64,000 nucleotides of DNA from the NCBI GenBank assembly GCA_022393335.1, contig JAJEKB010021049.1, positions 36,062 through 100,061 of the forward strand, given 5' to 3'. Origin of the DNA: Macrotrachela quadricornifera (taxonomy: Eukaryota; Rotifera; Eurotatoria; Philodinida; Philodinidae). A program made the position numbers and the translations under genes. The notes under the pieces are model-generated. The model worked only from the letters and a program-made list of their open reading frames with translations, did no database searches and was not told where the DNA came from. Shown in pieces: positions 45,037 to 57,984 of this stretch (positions are counted from its first letter, which is position 1; each line of letters starts with the position of its first letter).

Positions 45037-48000
45037 CTAAAGAGATTTCAATTGAAGAACGTCAATATTCGAAAAAATAATTCAAGTTAGTCGAGATTTT
45101 CTTGGTCTCTATAACAAAATTAAAACTCATCATATGCAAACATGGAATTTACATGACTCGGTCTAACACGTACAACTTGTGATTTTTCAACAGCAAAGAT
45201 GTCAAGAAAAATGAAAAATTAGCTCAAGTTCTTCGTATCGAGTTTGCACTTGGAAGTATTTAAGTGTAAAAAGACAAAGGTTCTAATATGGTTTAATGTT
45301 TAACTTCAATATTTTGTCCGTCTTCAATAGTCCAACTAAAAAATATAATTATTAATCTTATATCATCCGAACATCTTTAACTACTTCTGTTCTCAGTTCA
45401 TTCTTACGTAGTTCTCACGTCATGTGAAAAGTAAAGTGAAATGATGTTCTAATCTATGTAGATACGGCATATTATTATCTTTTATTCATCACTATCTGCC
45501 TGAATAGAAAAGCAAAAATTTTTCGTTTTATATTTTATTTCTCATCAAAACTTCACTATGTCAGCAGTGAACCGGTTATTTCATTAAAATTGTATTTAGT
45601 TTTAGTATTGTACCAACCGTTGCATTCGTACTATTCTAATATTTCTTATATTCAGCCATGACCTTTAGATCTTCTACTGTTAATATACTGTATTTTTTGA
45701 TCTACCAATGAGATTGAAACGATATTTTATAAGGTAGATTTATTTGAATTGTTACATTAAATATACCCACAAATACAGAGTATTTGTCTACTTCAATACT
45801 CATTTTAACACATGAAAGTGACTATGATTATTCAATATTATCATTATTGATAATATGATTGTTAATTTGATCGAATAAAAAGATGTACATCTACAAATGT
45901 AATTGTTTTCCTATCCATATTTTGTGACGTATAAGGAGTTGTATAGATTCAATCGGTGATGAACTACTTGACTGAATGAAAACGGATTGATATCTATAGA
46001 CTATCGTAAAAATAATGTTTTCTGTGTAAAAAGTATTGTTGATTGATAAGAATCAATTTGATAATAATTATATGAAATAAAATGATTATGTCAATAAATC
46101 GATAAATTTTAGTCTTTGTATTACAATTTAATAATTCGTTATTATTGTTAATGATATGTAATTTTTCTTTTTTTTTGTTTTATCATATGAATTAATAAAT
46201 TAATCATACAATAAAATTGATCTAAAATATTAAATAGATTTTATATTAATTATTATTATAAAAATGAAAAGATTTAATAAGGTTATATTAGAATAGTACA
46301 AGAAATTTGTTTTGAGATGTATTCATTCCAATACATTTTTAAGATAAATTAAATGAAAAAATATTAAAAAGCTGCGTAGTAATTAATTTCATTTGATAAA
46401 TTAATATAAGTTTAAAATAAAGTCTTTTAATATATTATACATATTAATTTATTAAATAACTTTTGTTTTTTATTGGTGCTATAAATTGTAAAAATCTTGT
46501 CTTTTTTGAATTAAATGAATTAAATTCAATAAAATAAAAAGCAACATGCTTTTACACAGTTTCAAACTATGGATCTCCAATTTACAAGATTGACTTGTTA
46601 ATATACTTTTTACATAACTTTATTTTCATATTGTAAAGGAATATTACAATATTTTTTGTTTTAATCCGATTTCAGATAGATGAACTGTATTCAAAAAAAA
46701 GTTAATTTTTACATTAAAATAAAATTTTTCAATAATAAAATCTTTGTATTTTTCAATATCGTATTTATTCAAAAACATTTTAAATTATTAGATTTTTAAA
46801 AGTTAAGAACACTGTGTCAACACCTAGTAATAAATATTTCTTTATTCTATATGTATATATTCACATCATCAATAACGTACTTCACAAATAATCGTATATA
46901 ACTCTACATATATACTATCTGATTACATGATTCAGTATTACGAACGTATATCTTTATGATTGTAAATGAAGATACATATAGAGGTAAATATGGGCGTTAC
47001 ATATGTATTGTGCGCAATCGTATTTTAATCAAATACGACATAAATATAATCGTTTTGAATGTTTTTTATCATCTTCTCTTTATATAATATAAATCTACTT
47101 CTTACAATAAAATCATATAAAATAAAATCAATTTAATCGAAAATATTTAGTTTCGGAACTGATGAAATATAGTGTTCCCAAAAAATAATATAGATTAAAA
47201 ATATGAATTAATTTTTATAGATGATATCCCATATTCCTACGTCACAATCGAGCTTTCATATTTATAATTCACAAAGTACAATCTCTATTCGATATAACTA
47301 CCAACCTATCTTAGATTATATGCCAATACTGTACATCTCTACTTTTCAATCCGTACGTATATAGTATGTATCATATTTTATTCTTAAACTTCTTATCATA
47401 TAATCTTTTATATGTTTTTTTATAAAATTTGTGCGTTGTACTTGTGTTTCTATTTTAATTCGTTTGTCATAGATCTAGTAAAATCTTCAATCAGAAGTTT
47501 ATACTAATAAGAAGCAGTATTACAATTGGTTGTTACATACTGACAGAATTAATCAAGTGTAATTTCATGAAGTATCATCTTCATCTGTATTGGTGTACAA
47601 TTTTCTTCTTCAGAGAATTTAACAATAATTATTTAATTGTACAAACTTTTATATTACATGTACGATAATCGAATTGAACCATATTATATAGAATAGTCTA
47701 ATAAAAAAAAATTAACTAAATTATTAAATGATTCGAATTATAAAGACATAATGGTGAATATATTCTATGAAAACGATAATATTTTATTATATATATTCAT
47801 TTTAGAAAAATTATTTATATTTTAATGAACAAATTGAAATATTCAAAAATTAATAAGTATGAAATACTAAAAAAAAAGTTTCATTTGTTGAAAAAATTTT
47901 AACAGAATAATTTAACTTATATGAAAAATAATATTTGTTTATAGAATTTGCATTTAAAAATAAAATTTATAAAATATGATTATCAACGAAATGTGTGGCT

Positions 48001-48284
48001 CAGGTATTTTTTTCTTGATATATAAATAGTGACACATAGTCAATAAAATTTGTCTCGCTCGTTTCTTTTTCTTCCTTTCTTTTTTCTATTCAGACAAAAT
48101 ATTTGTTTTTTTCCCCATAAAATGAAGCATGGGTTGGTTTTTTTTTAGCTGGGATTTTTTTTTTGTAAAGCAAAATATGTCTCATTCTTGGGGTTGTTTT
48201 CGAAACTGAAAGTTGTCGGAAGTTCATTGGAAAAAAAATTTGTGTACGTAGAAATATTTTATAAAATATATCTAAATATATATA
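45037..48284. other. AT-rich spacer between divergent genes
   Basis: No ORF of interest. It separates the - strand acetyltransferase from the + strand PARP gene, so both promoters should lie here. T-rich runs at 48110-48170 precede the PARP start by about 115-175 bp. Confidence 0.5.
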
Positions 48285-51200
48285 ATGTCATCTATAAATG
48301 ATGAAAATGAGTTAAAAAAATGTTTAAATTCAATTATTGATCTAATTGATGCAACAATATTTAAAAATGAATCGAATGCTATTGAAAATAAACAAATTAT
48401 GGATAAAATTACAACTACAATTAATTATAAATTAAAAACAACACTTGATTCTTTATCAGATTTATATAGAGATTATTTCTTAGATTTATTTTCTCAATAT
48501 CAATATGATTATAATAAAGGACAATTTAATCAAACAATTAAAAATTATTTTATTACCCAGTTAAAAGATGATCTTTGTGCTATTAGAGATTCATTTGATG
48601 CTTTTCAAGCTGCATTTGATGGAAATTTATCTATTGTTAAACAATTTATAGAAAAATATCCAATATATGTAGATAAATATGGTATTTGGGGTACAACATT
48701 ATTATATTCATCAGCAAGAAATAATCATATGTCTATTGTTCAGTATCTTATTGAACAAGGAAAATGTAATGTTAATGCACAAAATCGAAAACAATATCAA
48801 AAAACTTTTAATCAACAACAAATAAATCCAACGTCATCTTCAACAGCATTACATGCTGCTTGTTATTATGGACATTTAAATATTGTTAAATATTTAATTG
48901 AAAATGATGCTGATTATTTTATTAAAAATGATGCACAAGAAACGCCTATACATAATGGTTTATTAAGAGATAATATAAGAGAATTTTTTCAAGATTTTCT
49001 TATTTATAGTTATAATAATATAACAAATAATCCACCTGAATCAATTATTTCAAAAGATAAGCATCAAATAAATGATTCAATATGGGAATTTAAATCACTT
49101 AATTCAGATCAATGGTCTCTGTTTGATATTCATCAATCAAATCAATTACAACAATTTTTAATATATCAAAAAAATAAAAATTATAATCAAGAGTTTACTA
49201 TGAAAATTGATAATCATTCATATAATATTTCTATTATAAAATTTTTATGTTATGAAAAATCCAATAAAGATTATTTATGGATTAGATGTCGTGGTTCTTC
49301 TATTGCTAATTTTAATTGCTATTCAAAATGGCAAATTATGTTTGAAAAAAATTTATCACAAACACAAAATAAACCACCATCAATAGACATATCTTATATT
49401 GATGATAATCCAAATACTCAAATAAAAATAATATTAAATCATTGGTATGATTCAAATGATATGCTTAATACACAATTAGATAGAGCGATGAATTATCGAC
49501 GAAGATATCTTTGTATTAATCTTCCCTTTATTAATGATGATGTATTTCAATTTAATTTAAAAACATTTTCATTTCATAATAATGATAATACAATTAAAGG
49601 TTTTATTAGATGGATACCTATTTTTATATTAGCAAATAATCAAAATATTATTGATAATTTTCAAATAACTCCCGATTTAAATCTAATACCTTCAATTAAA
49701 AATCAAATTATCGAAACTGAAAAATCAAATTATTCCAATAATAATAAAATAGATCAAGCAACGACAGTATGTTAAAATGATTTATCAAATCAAAATCAAT
49801 ATTAATGAGTGAATCTTGCATAGTTGATAATTCTTTCTTAAGATTAAACTTATTTTATTCAATAGAATCTATTTCTTTTACAGTTATAATCATTTTATAG
49901 ATTTTTCATCCTATGACAAGATATGTTTAGACAAATTGAATCATCTGATAATCTCTAGAATTCATTTTAAGCTACCACTTCTTTCTTTACAATGAATTTT
50001 CCATGTAGAACGAATTAGTGTATTTTCGCCGATATCAGTATCATTGAATGAACTATTCTTCGAAAGCAAATATAATTTTAATATGATCGATCTTATATAC
50101 ATAAATAATATTTTAGATAATTAGTAATACTACCAATTGAGTAGGTCACTAAGCTAGATGATTAATAAGCGTTTCTGCTCTTAAGTCAAGATTATATAAA
50201 ATACTGTTTTCTTTTAGAAAATATTTGAACAGATGTATATCATTGCTTGTATTGAATAAAGATTTTTTAAAACTAACCTATCTTTTTTATAAATTGAGCA
50301 TGCCACAACTTTTGTTTGCTCTTAGAAATATCAAAAGTAGAGACATTTAAACAAATTTAGCTAATGCAATAAATAGCACCTCTACTTTCAAAATTTCTAC
50401 GATCAATCTTATTGTTAAAGTATTCGTCATTTTTTCAATATTGTGCACCATATTCAAGCAAATATAGGTGCGTAATAAGGCGCATATTTTGAACTGTTAG
50501 TGTACTATATTATTTGCAATAGTTATAATTGTGATCCTGAATAATGAATATTATTCAACTTTAATTTTAGTTTTATAGACATATATCCTAGCTTTTATAT
50601 CGATTATATCTAAGTATATTTCGAGATATTAATCATTATCAAGACAACCCTATTAATACGATAAATTATCGTCAATATATTATAATAGAAAAGATTGCAT
50701 AGCTCTCTATTTGTTCATGATATATACTTCAGATACTATCGAAAAAGAAGAAATTGTTTACTTTTTTTTCTAGGTAATAGATAATAATCCAAAAGAAGTT
50801 TCTATGAATGTTCGTTTTGGTGATTTAGTGGAAGACACGGTAAGTTATATTTTAATAATAGAATTATAAAAAAAAAATTATAAAATATTAAAGAGCGATG
50901 TTATTGTTATATGTTGGTCATCAAAATATTTATTACAAATGGTTTATGAATCTGGTGGATCATCAATTAAAACTGCAGTTAATAATCAAATGGAAAAAAA
51001 ATTAAAAAATCCTTTAACAAGTGTTAAATCAGATGGAAGTATTAAATCAAAAAGAATTTATTTTATACATTGGCAAATTGAATCACAACTAGATTTAGTT
51101 AAAAAATCTCTTGAAAATTTAATTAGTATTGCTATGCAAAAGGCTTCTAATGATAATTATAAAACTATTGCATTTCCAGCTATTGGTTGTGGTCATTATA

Positions 51201-54200
51201 ATTATCCTCTTTCTGTTGTTGCACAAACAATGGTTAATAAAGCTCATCAAGAACAAATTTTACATCCAATATCAGTTTCATTTATAATTCAACCAACAAA
51301 AAATGAAATTTTCCAACATTTTGATAAACAAATTAATTTGTTAAATCAATCAAGTAAAATGGATTTTGTATCAACAACAGTTCAAAATGGTTTAATACAA
51401 ATTGAGAAAGGTGATATTACCAAACAAAAGGTACGTTTTGTTTTTGTACTCATTTTCACGAAAAATTTACATTGTTTCGATTCCTTTTTACTCTTAATAA
51501 TCCCAGTGAAACGTTAATTACTAAGTCAGTTTCTTAGTAACTCTTACTGCTGGTTTGAACTATTTTTCATTCCTAAAGATTGTGTATCAACGAAAAATGT
51601 ATGAGATAGAACTTAAACCACCTCTAAAGACGTTGTAGAATTTTCTAAAGATATATTTTGATATAGTTAAATATCATAGATATCATAATACCATTACACC
51701 GGGTATCCACAGCCAGACGTCAGAATACCCGAACATATAGTCAACGAAAGTAAATTGACACTCATTCCGCACATTACACCGAGGAGTAATGACTTCATTA
51801 CCCCACAAATAAACACATCCATCATAGAGCTCGAAGAATACGAGCCGATGAGGTGTAACCATCTCGTTACCCAATAATGAACTATAACCTAAAAGTTGAG
51901 GAACGAGTTGATTTGGTGTAACCATCTCGTTACCCCAAAAATGAACTATATCCTAAAAGTTGAGGAATGAGTTGATTTGGTGTAACCACTCCGTTACCCA
52001 AACAGCTGCCGAAAAATTCTTCTTAAATCTGCAACTGACTTCAACTAAGGGACCGACTGCTATGGAGATTCGCAGGCAAAGCAGCTAGTGAAGGTGTTCA
52101 CAAAGCGCGACCAACAGGCAAAGCAGCTAGTGAGGGTGTTCGCAAAGCTCGACCAATAGGCAAAGCCGATATTGAGGGTGCTCGGAAAGTGAGATCCGTC
52201 CACAAAGCAGTCAGTGTAGATGTTCAGATCGTGTCACAGATCTGTCGAAAACGTGAACGCGTGTTCAACATCTCGAATGAACGACCAGCCTACTCGAAAA
52301 CGAAACATATTTTATATCAATCTCTACAGGTGACTTCTTAGAAGTGAACTACTATATTGCGCTCAACTATCAAAACTATATATCGCAATAATCCTATCTA
52401 TAATTTTTTCAAAAATATACGCCTATTCCTTAAACCTTCAAAAAATTAGCAAATAAACCTACGAGGCATTGCTGTTACCTAAAGAGTAATACAAAAAATA
52501 CATTCACATTCCTCAGCTTTGAGAGTATACTACATATTCGGTTATCGAGCTCGTTACACCAAATCAACTCATATTCCTCAACTTTTAGGATATAGTTTAT
52601 CTTGGGGTAACGAGGTGGTTACACCAAATCAACTCATTCCTCAACTTCGGGGATATATTTCATTTTTAGGTAACGAAATGGTTACACCAAATCAACTCAT
52701 TCCTCAACTTTGGCGATATAGTTAGTCTTAGGGTAACGAGGTGGTTACACCAAATCAACTCATATTCCTCAACTTTGGGGATATAGTTTATCTTGGGGTA
52801 ACGAGGTCGTTACACCAGTAATGGTTCGTGGGAAGTAGTGTGTTTGTGAGAGAATACCGGGTGTAATGGGATTATGACATCACTCATAAATACTTTCATC
52901 ATAGTCAATATGTAACTAAATACGAAAAACTAACAAGAAATCGAGTTTCATGTTTTCGTACAAAACCCCATGTGTTGACTTGCGGTCAAACCGACGCAGT
53001 TGCGACGTTACTGCCATTGCACTTATAAGAAATTACGCCCAGTCAATCCCAGCATTTTTTAAATAAATAAATAACAAATTAATTATTTAATAATCATCCA
53101 TCTAATAATTAGATATTTGTATTGATCATTTGATACACCCTGGCACTGACCTGTATTCTTTAGAAAAACAAATGAAGTATCTTTCTCACTATAAAACGTT
53201 GAAATGAGCTAGAGTGCTTGTGAAACCTCCTATTATACCTCCATGCGTTATTACGAACTACGATGACTGCGTCGCAAATGCGAACGTAATCTTGTAATTT
53301 CATCGTAACTGCGGCGCAGTTCTCAAAAAAGTGGTGACATGGGACATTTTTAATGTTTTCAGTTTCAGCGGAACAGAGAAGAGGATACATTAATTAAATT
53401 AATGAATTACTACAGATAAAAGAAAATAGAATTAAGAAATATAAAGTAGTGAGTTCGACGCATTAATGTCAAATTTCAAGCTCATCCGCAAATCCGCATT
53501 CGTCTAATCAAATTCATTCTACTTTTTTTTTGATGATTTATAGTAGTCACTTCTTCAATTGAAATCTTAGATGGTAAACCAATATCATTCTTACATAACC
53601 TATCGTAATGTAGTAAATTAATACGTTAGATTCTATTTCTACAAATAAAAATCTTCAATCCAAAGATCAACAAATGCAATTTCGAATTAGAGTTAACACC
53701 GAAATCGGTATTTTTTCACAAAGGTTAAATAAGATAATTCTCATCTTTGGCGCAAGAGTGTCGCCGATTTCGATATCACCAAAAGTGAGGATCTGAGATT
53801 GAGTGCAAATTATGATGGTAGCTGAGAAAATGTTCCAATTTGCAAAGAAACTGACTTATTAATGATTTAAGACTCATAATTCTCTCAAAAAGAAAAGTCA
53901 ATTTTCATTAAAAATTCTGCAATTGAGATAAATGCATGACAAGACAGTCCATCTTCTGCTCTTTCAAAAATAGCGTTGGTCTTTTTTCGAAACTTAACTT
54001 TGCCCAAAATTTTCGATGATTTTTCATTTTTCTCAGCTTATTTATGAGTTTATGTCCTTCTATTAAAAATTTCTCGATCTATGCTTGCGCTATATATTTG
54101 ATTTTTTTTGTTAGAAAAAGTATGCCAAGATGTAGAGCATCATGAAGTCTCTTTTGATAATTAAGCTTTATCTTGATTATACATATAGACACTTATGTAA

Positions 54201-55975
54201 CTACACACTCATTTTTCGCTCGTTTATTAAATCATTACATTTGTAATCTGATTTCTCCGCTAAAAATGTAAGAATATTAGAAAAAGGATTCTATGGTATC
54301 CTGCGTCTTGACACGTTCTTTTTAATAAAAGCAAAATTTAAACATGTAGTGCGAGCTTGGACCGAGAAATCTTGAACACCAAATGAGCTATGTTCAATCT
54401 TTTGTGTGATTCATATTTCTGTCAAACGTCATAGTATTAAGCTGAAAATCTTACAATAGCCTCCTACGTTTACCTCTAGCATACCTTCTAATTTCAACCT
54501 TTTAGACATATCTGGGCTGAGATCGGTTTTTGAGAAGAATCTCAATTAATTAAAACAAGTTGTTGTAGAAAATTTTTATTAAATTCGATCCTAATTAGTT
54601 ATCAGTGAAAATAGACTAATTTTTTGTCATGCATGTGGATTATAGCACTGACAGAATAGCGGAGTAGAGTTGACTTAAAGTAGATTTTAAATGAAACTTA
54701 TTAATCGATAGTTAAATTAGTATAAATAAAATGAGTGTATTATTACACGATGATAAATTAGTGAACAATTGTATTAATTAATTATTAATGTATACATAGG
54801 TTGATGTTATTGTTATAAGTTCATCATCAGATTATTTACGACAAATAGTAATAATGGAAGGTGGTGAAGAAGTTTATGAAGCATATAAAAAAGAAAATGA
54901 AGCTAATCCAAATGCTATATTAATATCAACTCCACCTGGAAAATTATTATGTAAAAGAATATTTTTTCTTAAATGGCAACCAGATGAAAATGAAAGTTTA
55001 CTTCGACAATCAATAACTGATTTTATTTGGAATGTTATTCAAAATGCTCTTTCATATAAATTTGATTCAATTGCATTTCCACCAATTGGTTGTGGTCATT
55101 CAAATATTTCACAAGAAACTATTGTTCATACATTAATTAATCAATTAATTTATCAAATTAAAAGTCGAAATCTTTCATTAACTATTAAATTTATTATTTT
55201 ACCTGAACAACATCAAATTTATCAACAATTTTCTAAACAACTTCTTACATCTGAACAAGGTCAGATTTTTTTATAGAATCTTTATGTTTTTTATTTCTTA
55301 TATTTTATATAAAATTTCTTCTAGATGTGGAATCAGCAATTGATGATGATGTTCCTTCAACATGGGAATCATCAGCTGGAAATAAATATCGTTATATTGT
55401 TCCACATAAATCTGACGAATATAAAAAACTTGCAGAAGAATTTTATCGAGCTATGAAAGGCAAATATAAAAATATAATTCAAATTGAAAGAATTCAAAAT
55501 GAACGATGGTATTATCAATATTTAGCACATAAAAAAGATTTTTATAAAAGATTAAATAAAAATACAGAAAGACGTTTATATCATGGATGTCCAGAAAATG
55601 CTGTTAATTCAATTATTGAAGATTGTTTCAATAGAAGTTTTGCTGGTGTTAACGGTTTGATGTTTTTTTTTAAAAATTATTTTAGTTAAATATTTCTTTT
55701 TATAATTATTTTCATTCATTTTATCAGGTACAGCATATGGTATTGGAGTTTATTTTTCAAGTGAAGCAACTTATTCACATCAATTTTCAAAAGCTAATTC
55801 AAAAGGAGAAAAATTTATGTTTATTGCACATGTTCTTATTGGAAATACAACACTGGGTAATCCATCTATGAAAACTCGTCCTCCAGGTTTTGATACAACA
55901 ACAGATGGAAATCATATTTTTGTAACTTATCATGATGCACAAGCATATGCAGAATATTTAATTACTTATAAATAA
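48285..55975 (+). CDS. Ankyrin-WWE-macro-macro-PARP mono-ADP-ribosyltransferase-like protein, six exons
   Basis: Exons 48285-49766, 50774-50839, 50894-51430, 54800-55259, 55325-55654 and 55728-55975 all join in frame at GT..AG sites to give 1040 aa. Predicted ADP-ribosyltransferase that modifies proteins with ADP-ribose. Order: helical leader (1-100), ankyrin repeats (about 105-225, e.g. TALHAACYYGHLNIVKYLIE), WWE-like domain (about 262-340, from WEFKSLNSDQW), linker, macro domain 1 (about 505-680, loop PAIGCGHYNYP), macro domain 2 (about 682-845, loop PPIGCGHSNIS) and PARP catalytic domain (about 855-1040). In the PARP domain LYHG carries the NAD-binding His (about 935) and NGTAYGIGVYFSS the Tyr (about 967). 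The end, QAYAEYLITYK, resembles PARP12/14-type enzymes. Both macro domains lack the usual NAAN stretch. Exon 1 alone would read into a stop just past its donor. Intron 4 (3.4 kb) holds a transposon. Confidence 0.88.
51691..52869. mobile_element. ~1.18-kb inverted-repeat element in intron 4 of the PARP gene
   Basis: The termini are perfect inverted copies of CCATTACACCGGGTAT minus at most one base (51691-51706; 52854-52869). Inside the left end, ~70-bp units (GTTGATTTGGTGTAACCA, then TCGTTACCC) run in one orientation (51840-52010). Inside the right end the same unit runs inverted four times (52545-52820). Between them, 52065-52200 has three ~55-bp direct units (GGCAAAGCAGCTAGTGA and GGTGTTC). 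No transposase. Target duplication not resolved. Confidence 0.7.
53890..54540. repeat. Dispersed repeat, copy B (related to 22390-23100)
   Basis: It carries the same ordered blocks as copy A in the same orientation: AAAATTCTGCAATTGAGAT, GACAGTCCATCTTCTGCTC, CGATGATTTTTCA, ATGAGCTATGTTCAATC, TCTGTCAAACGTC and GACATATCTGGGCTGAGA. It lies in PARP intron 4. Identity is moderate. Confidence 0.45.
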
Positions 55976-57984
55976 TTTATTTTTTATTTTATATTTTAAT
56001 AAATTAATAATTGTCTAAACAAATACAACGCAACAAGTTCTTTGTTTCATTCAAATCAATTGATTGTTCTTTAGTCGCTCGCCAAAATAGTTCTCCCTAT
56101 ATGTTCATAGCCTATCAAATTATCAAAGTCGTTAATGCTGGATAAGACGAGATCAAAAAAACGTATCCCGTTTCATGGATTTGAGTGCGTATCTAGTCGT
56201 GAACAGCTATACCTTCTAGAATACGAAGGTTTACATAATTCAGTATAGAAATCATATACATAGAAATATAATGCTAAATATATGAAGATAAAATACTTGT
56301 GTAGTGTTCTTAGACATGGTGACTGTATACAATCTTACTTTTCTGATAAATCTCTCAACATATGATACTATTATTTCATATATATTTATGATGAACATAT
56401 ACGATCATAATACTGGAATATAGAAATCTTCAAAATATACGATTAATAACCATGCAACGAAGTTTCTTGCAACTGCATACAGATACACTATTCTTTGTTT
56501 TGGACATACATCACAATCTCTATTTCATTTCTATGACATTAAATACAGTAAATAAAACACATGCAGATCATATCCATTTCTACTTGAAGTAAGAATAGGA
56601 ACTTTGAAATATGTTACTAAATGAATTACAGCAAAAGTTACTCACATCTGGTGCTAATTTCATTTTCGTGCTTTTCCGACAGACTTTTGAGACATCATGT
56701 ATATGCTTTATAATTAGAGACAATTCTTTATCGTATATTTTCCTTATTGACTCATTTTTATCAATTACCACATTTATTTCTTCATTTACGATAAGTATTT
56801 TCTCAATTTAATCAATTTCCTTAAACAGACAATTTTATTTAGTAGATTACATTCTATTTGAATGCTCTAAAAATTAAAATAATAAATTATCTATATATAT
56901 GCATCGATACTAAAGATGTATACCTTAGAAGATATGAATTCAAACAGAAGGTTTTGGTGCTATTATTGGAGATGAGAGTATTATTAATTTTATTATTTCA
57001 ATATATAAATTGACAATCGGCCACAACCAGTTTTTATTTATTGTATACAACCATCATTTCGCAGTTGACGATCATTATAACGATAAATTTCGAAATAGAT
57101 TGACTGTCCTGATGCAAGATGGATTATAAGAACTTTTATACATGTGAATAGCCAGTTCTCTTCGAATTCTTTTTTGACTATGATTATTGCTTTATGTAAT
57201 CAAATATAGCTGATTTTCCACCATTTTTTGTTTCCTTGCTTCTGCATTTTTAAGTTTTTAAATCCTTTTCTTAGATTATGCTGATTTATAATACAGAGTC
57301 CTGATGAATGTTTTGTTTCAATAAATGACAAAAATTGCCTTCGTATGTTAGTTAAACTCAGTATTTCTTCGTTTCTTTTGAATGAAACTTTATTGATATC
57401 CAGTTTTTATAAAGCCAATTGGTAAAAAAGCTGAAGTTCGAATTATGGTTACGTGTGAGGGTGAGGGTGTGGGTGGGGATGAGGGTGTGGGTGTCAAAGA
57501 ACTGGTGCCTGTAGACTGCGTCCAAATGCTACGGAGAGCATCTTTTTCTGTGGATTGCTTTCAGCATGCTGCAGGCAGCATCCTATAGTAGCATCCTTAA
57601 TCTATCATATAGTAATAGTTGAATAGTTGAAAACTTGAATTTTAAAATTTTAATACTCGAATCGAATTAACGAGTTCTACACTACTGAAATTAAATCGCA
57701 TCGAATAGTTCAGAAAAACATGATTTTCACCCAAGGATATTCCGAAAGATGATAATTTATATTCAACGTGAAATTTTAAATCAGATAGACTAATTTCCAA
57801 AGTATTTGCAACCATCCATAAATAAGTTCTGGTAGTTATTTTTGAACCATATGTATTTCAAGCAATTTACACATAATGAAAGAATTAATTTAATAATCAA
57901 AATAGATGACTTTTATTTCTTTCACAAGAAAAGATAACAATATACAAAGATAAATAACATAAAGATTGCAGATCATAAAATATT
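55976..57984. other. Spacer between PARP and PKS genes
   Basis: No supported gene. It includes the G-rich run at 57453-57494. The small ORFs near 56.6-56.8 kb on both strands overlap each other and show no domain. Confidence 0.5.
57453..57494 (+). repeat. G-rich telomere-like run (GAGGGTGTGGGTGGGG)
   Basis: About 42 bp of alternating GTGAGGG, GTGTGGG and GTGGGGAT units on the + strand. Telomeric repeats of bdelloid rotifers are reported to be TGTGGG-like, and TGTGGG occurs here twice. It is an interstitial, mixed tract, not a terminal array. Similar GTGAGGG runs lie at 11158-11182 (as CCCTCAC) and 28487-28507. Confidence 0.5.

Noticed and set aside
51683..52725. Frames in the intronic element with repeated GNE-V-TP words
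   Set aside because: By-products of the ~70-bp unit on opposite strands; present only because the unit length preserves a frame.
53160..53390. 76-codon - strand frame in PARP intron 4
   Set aside because: No domain and no conserved context; probably element debris.
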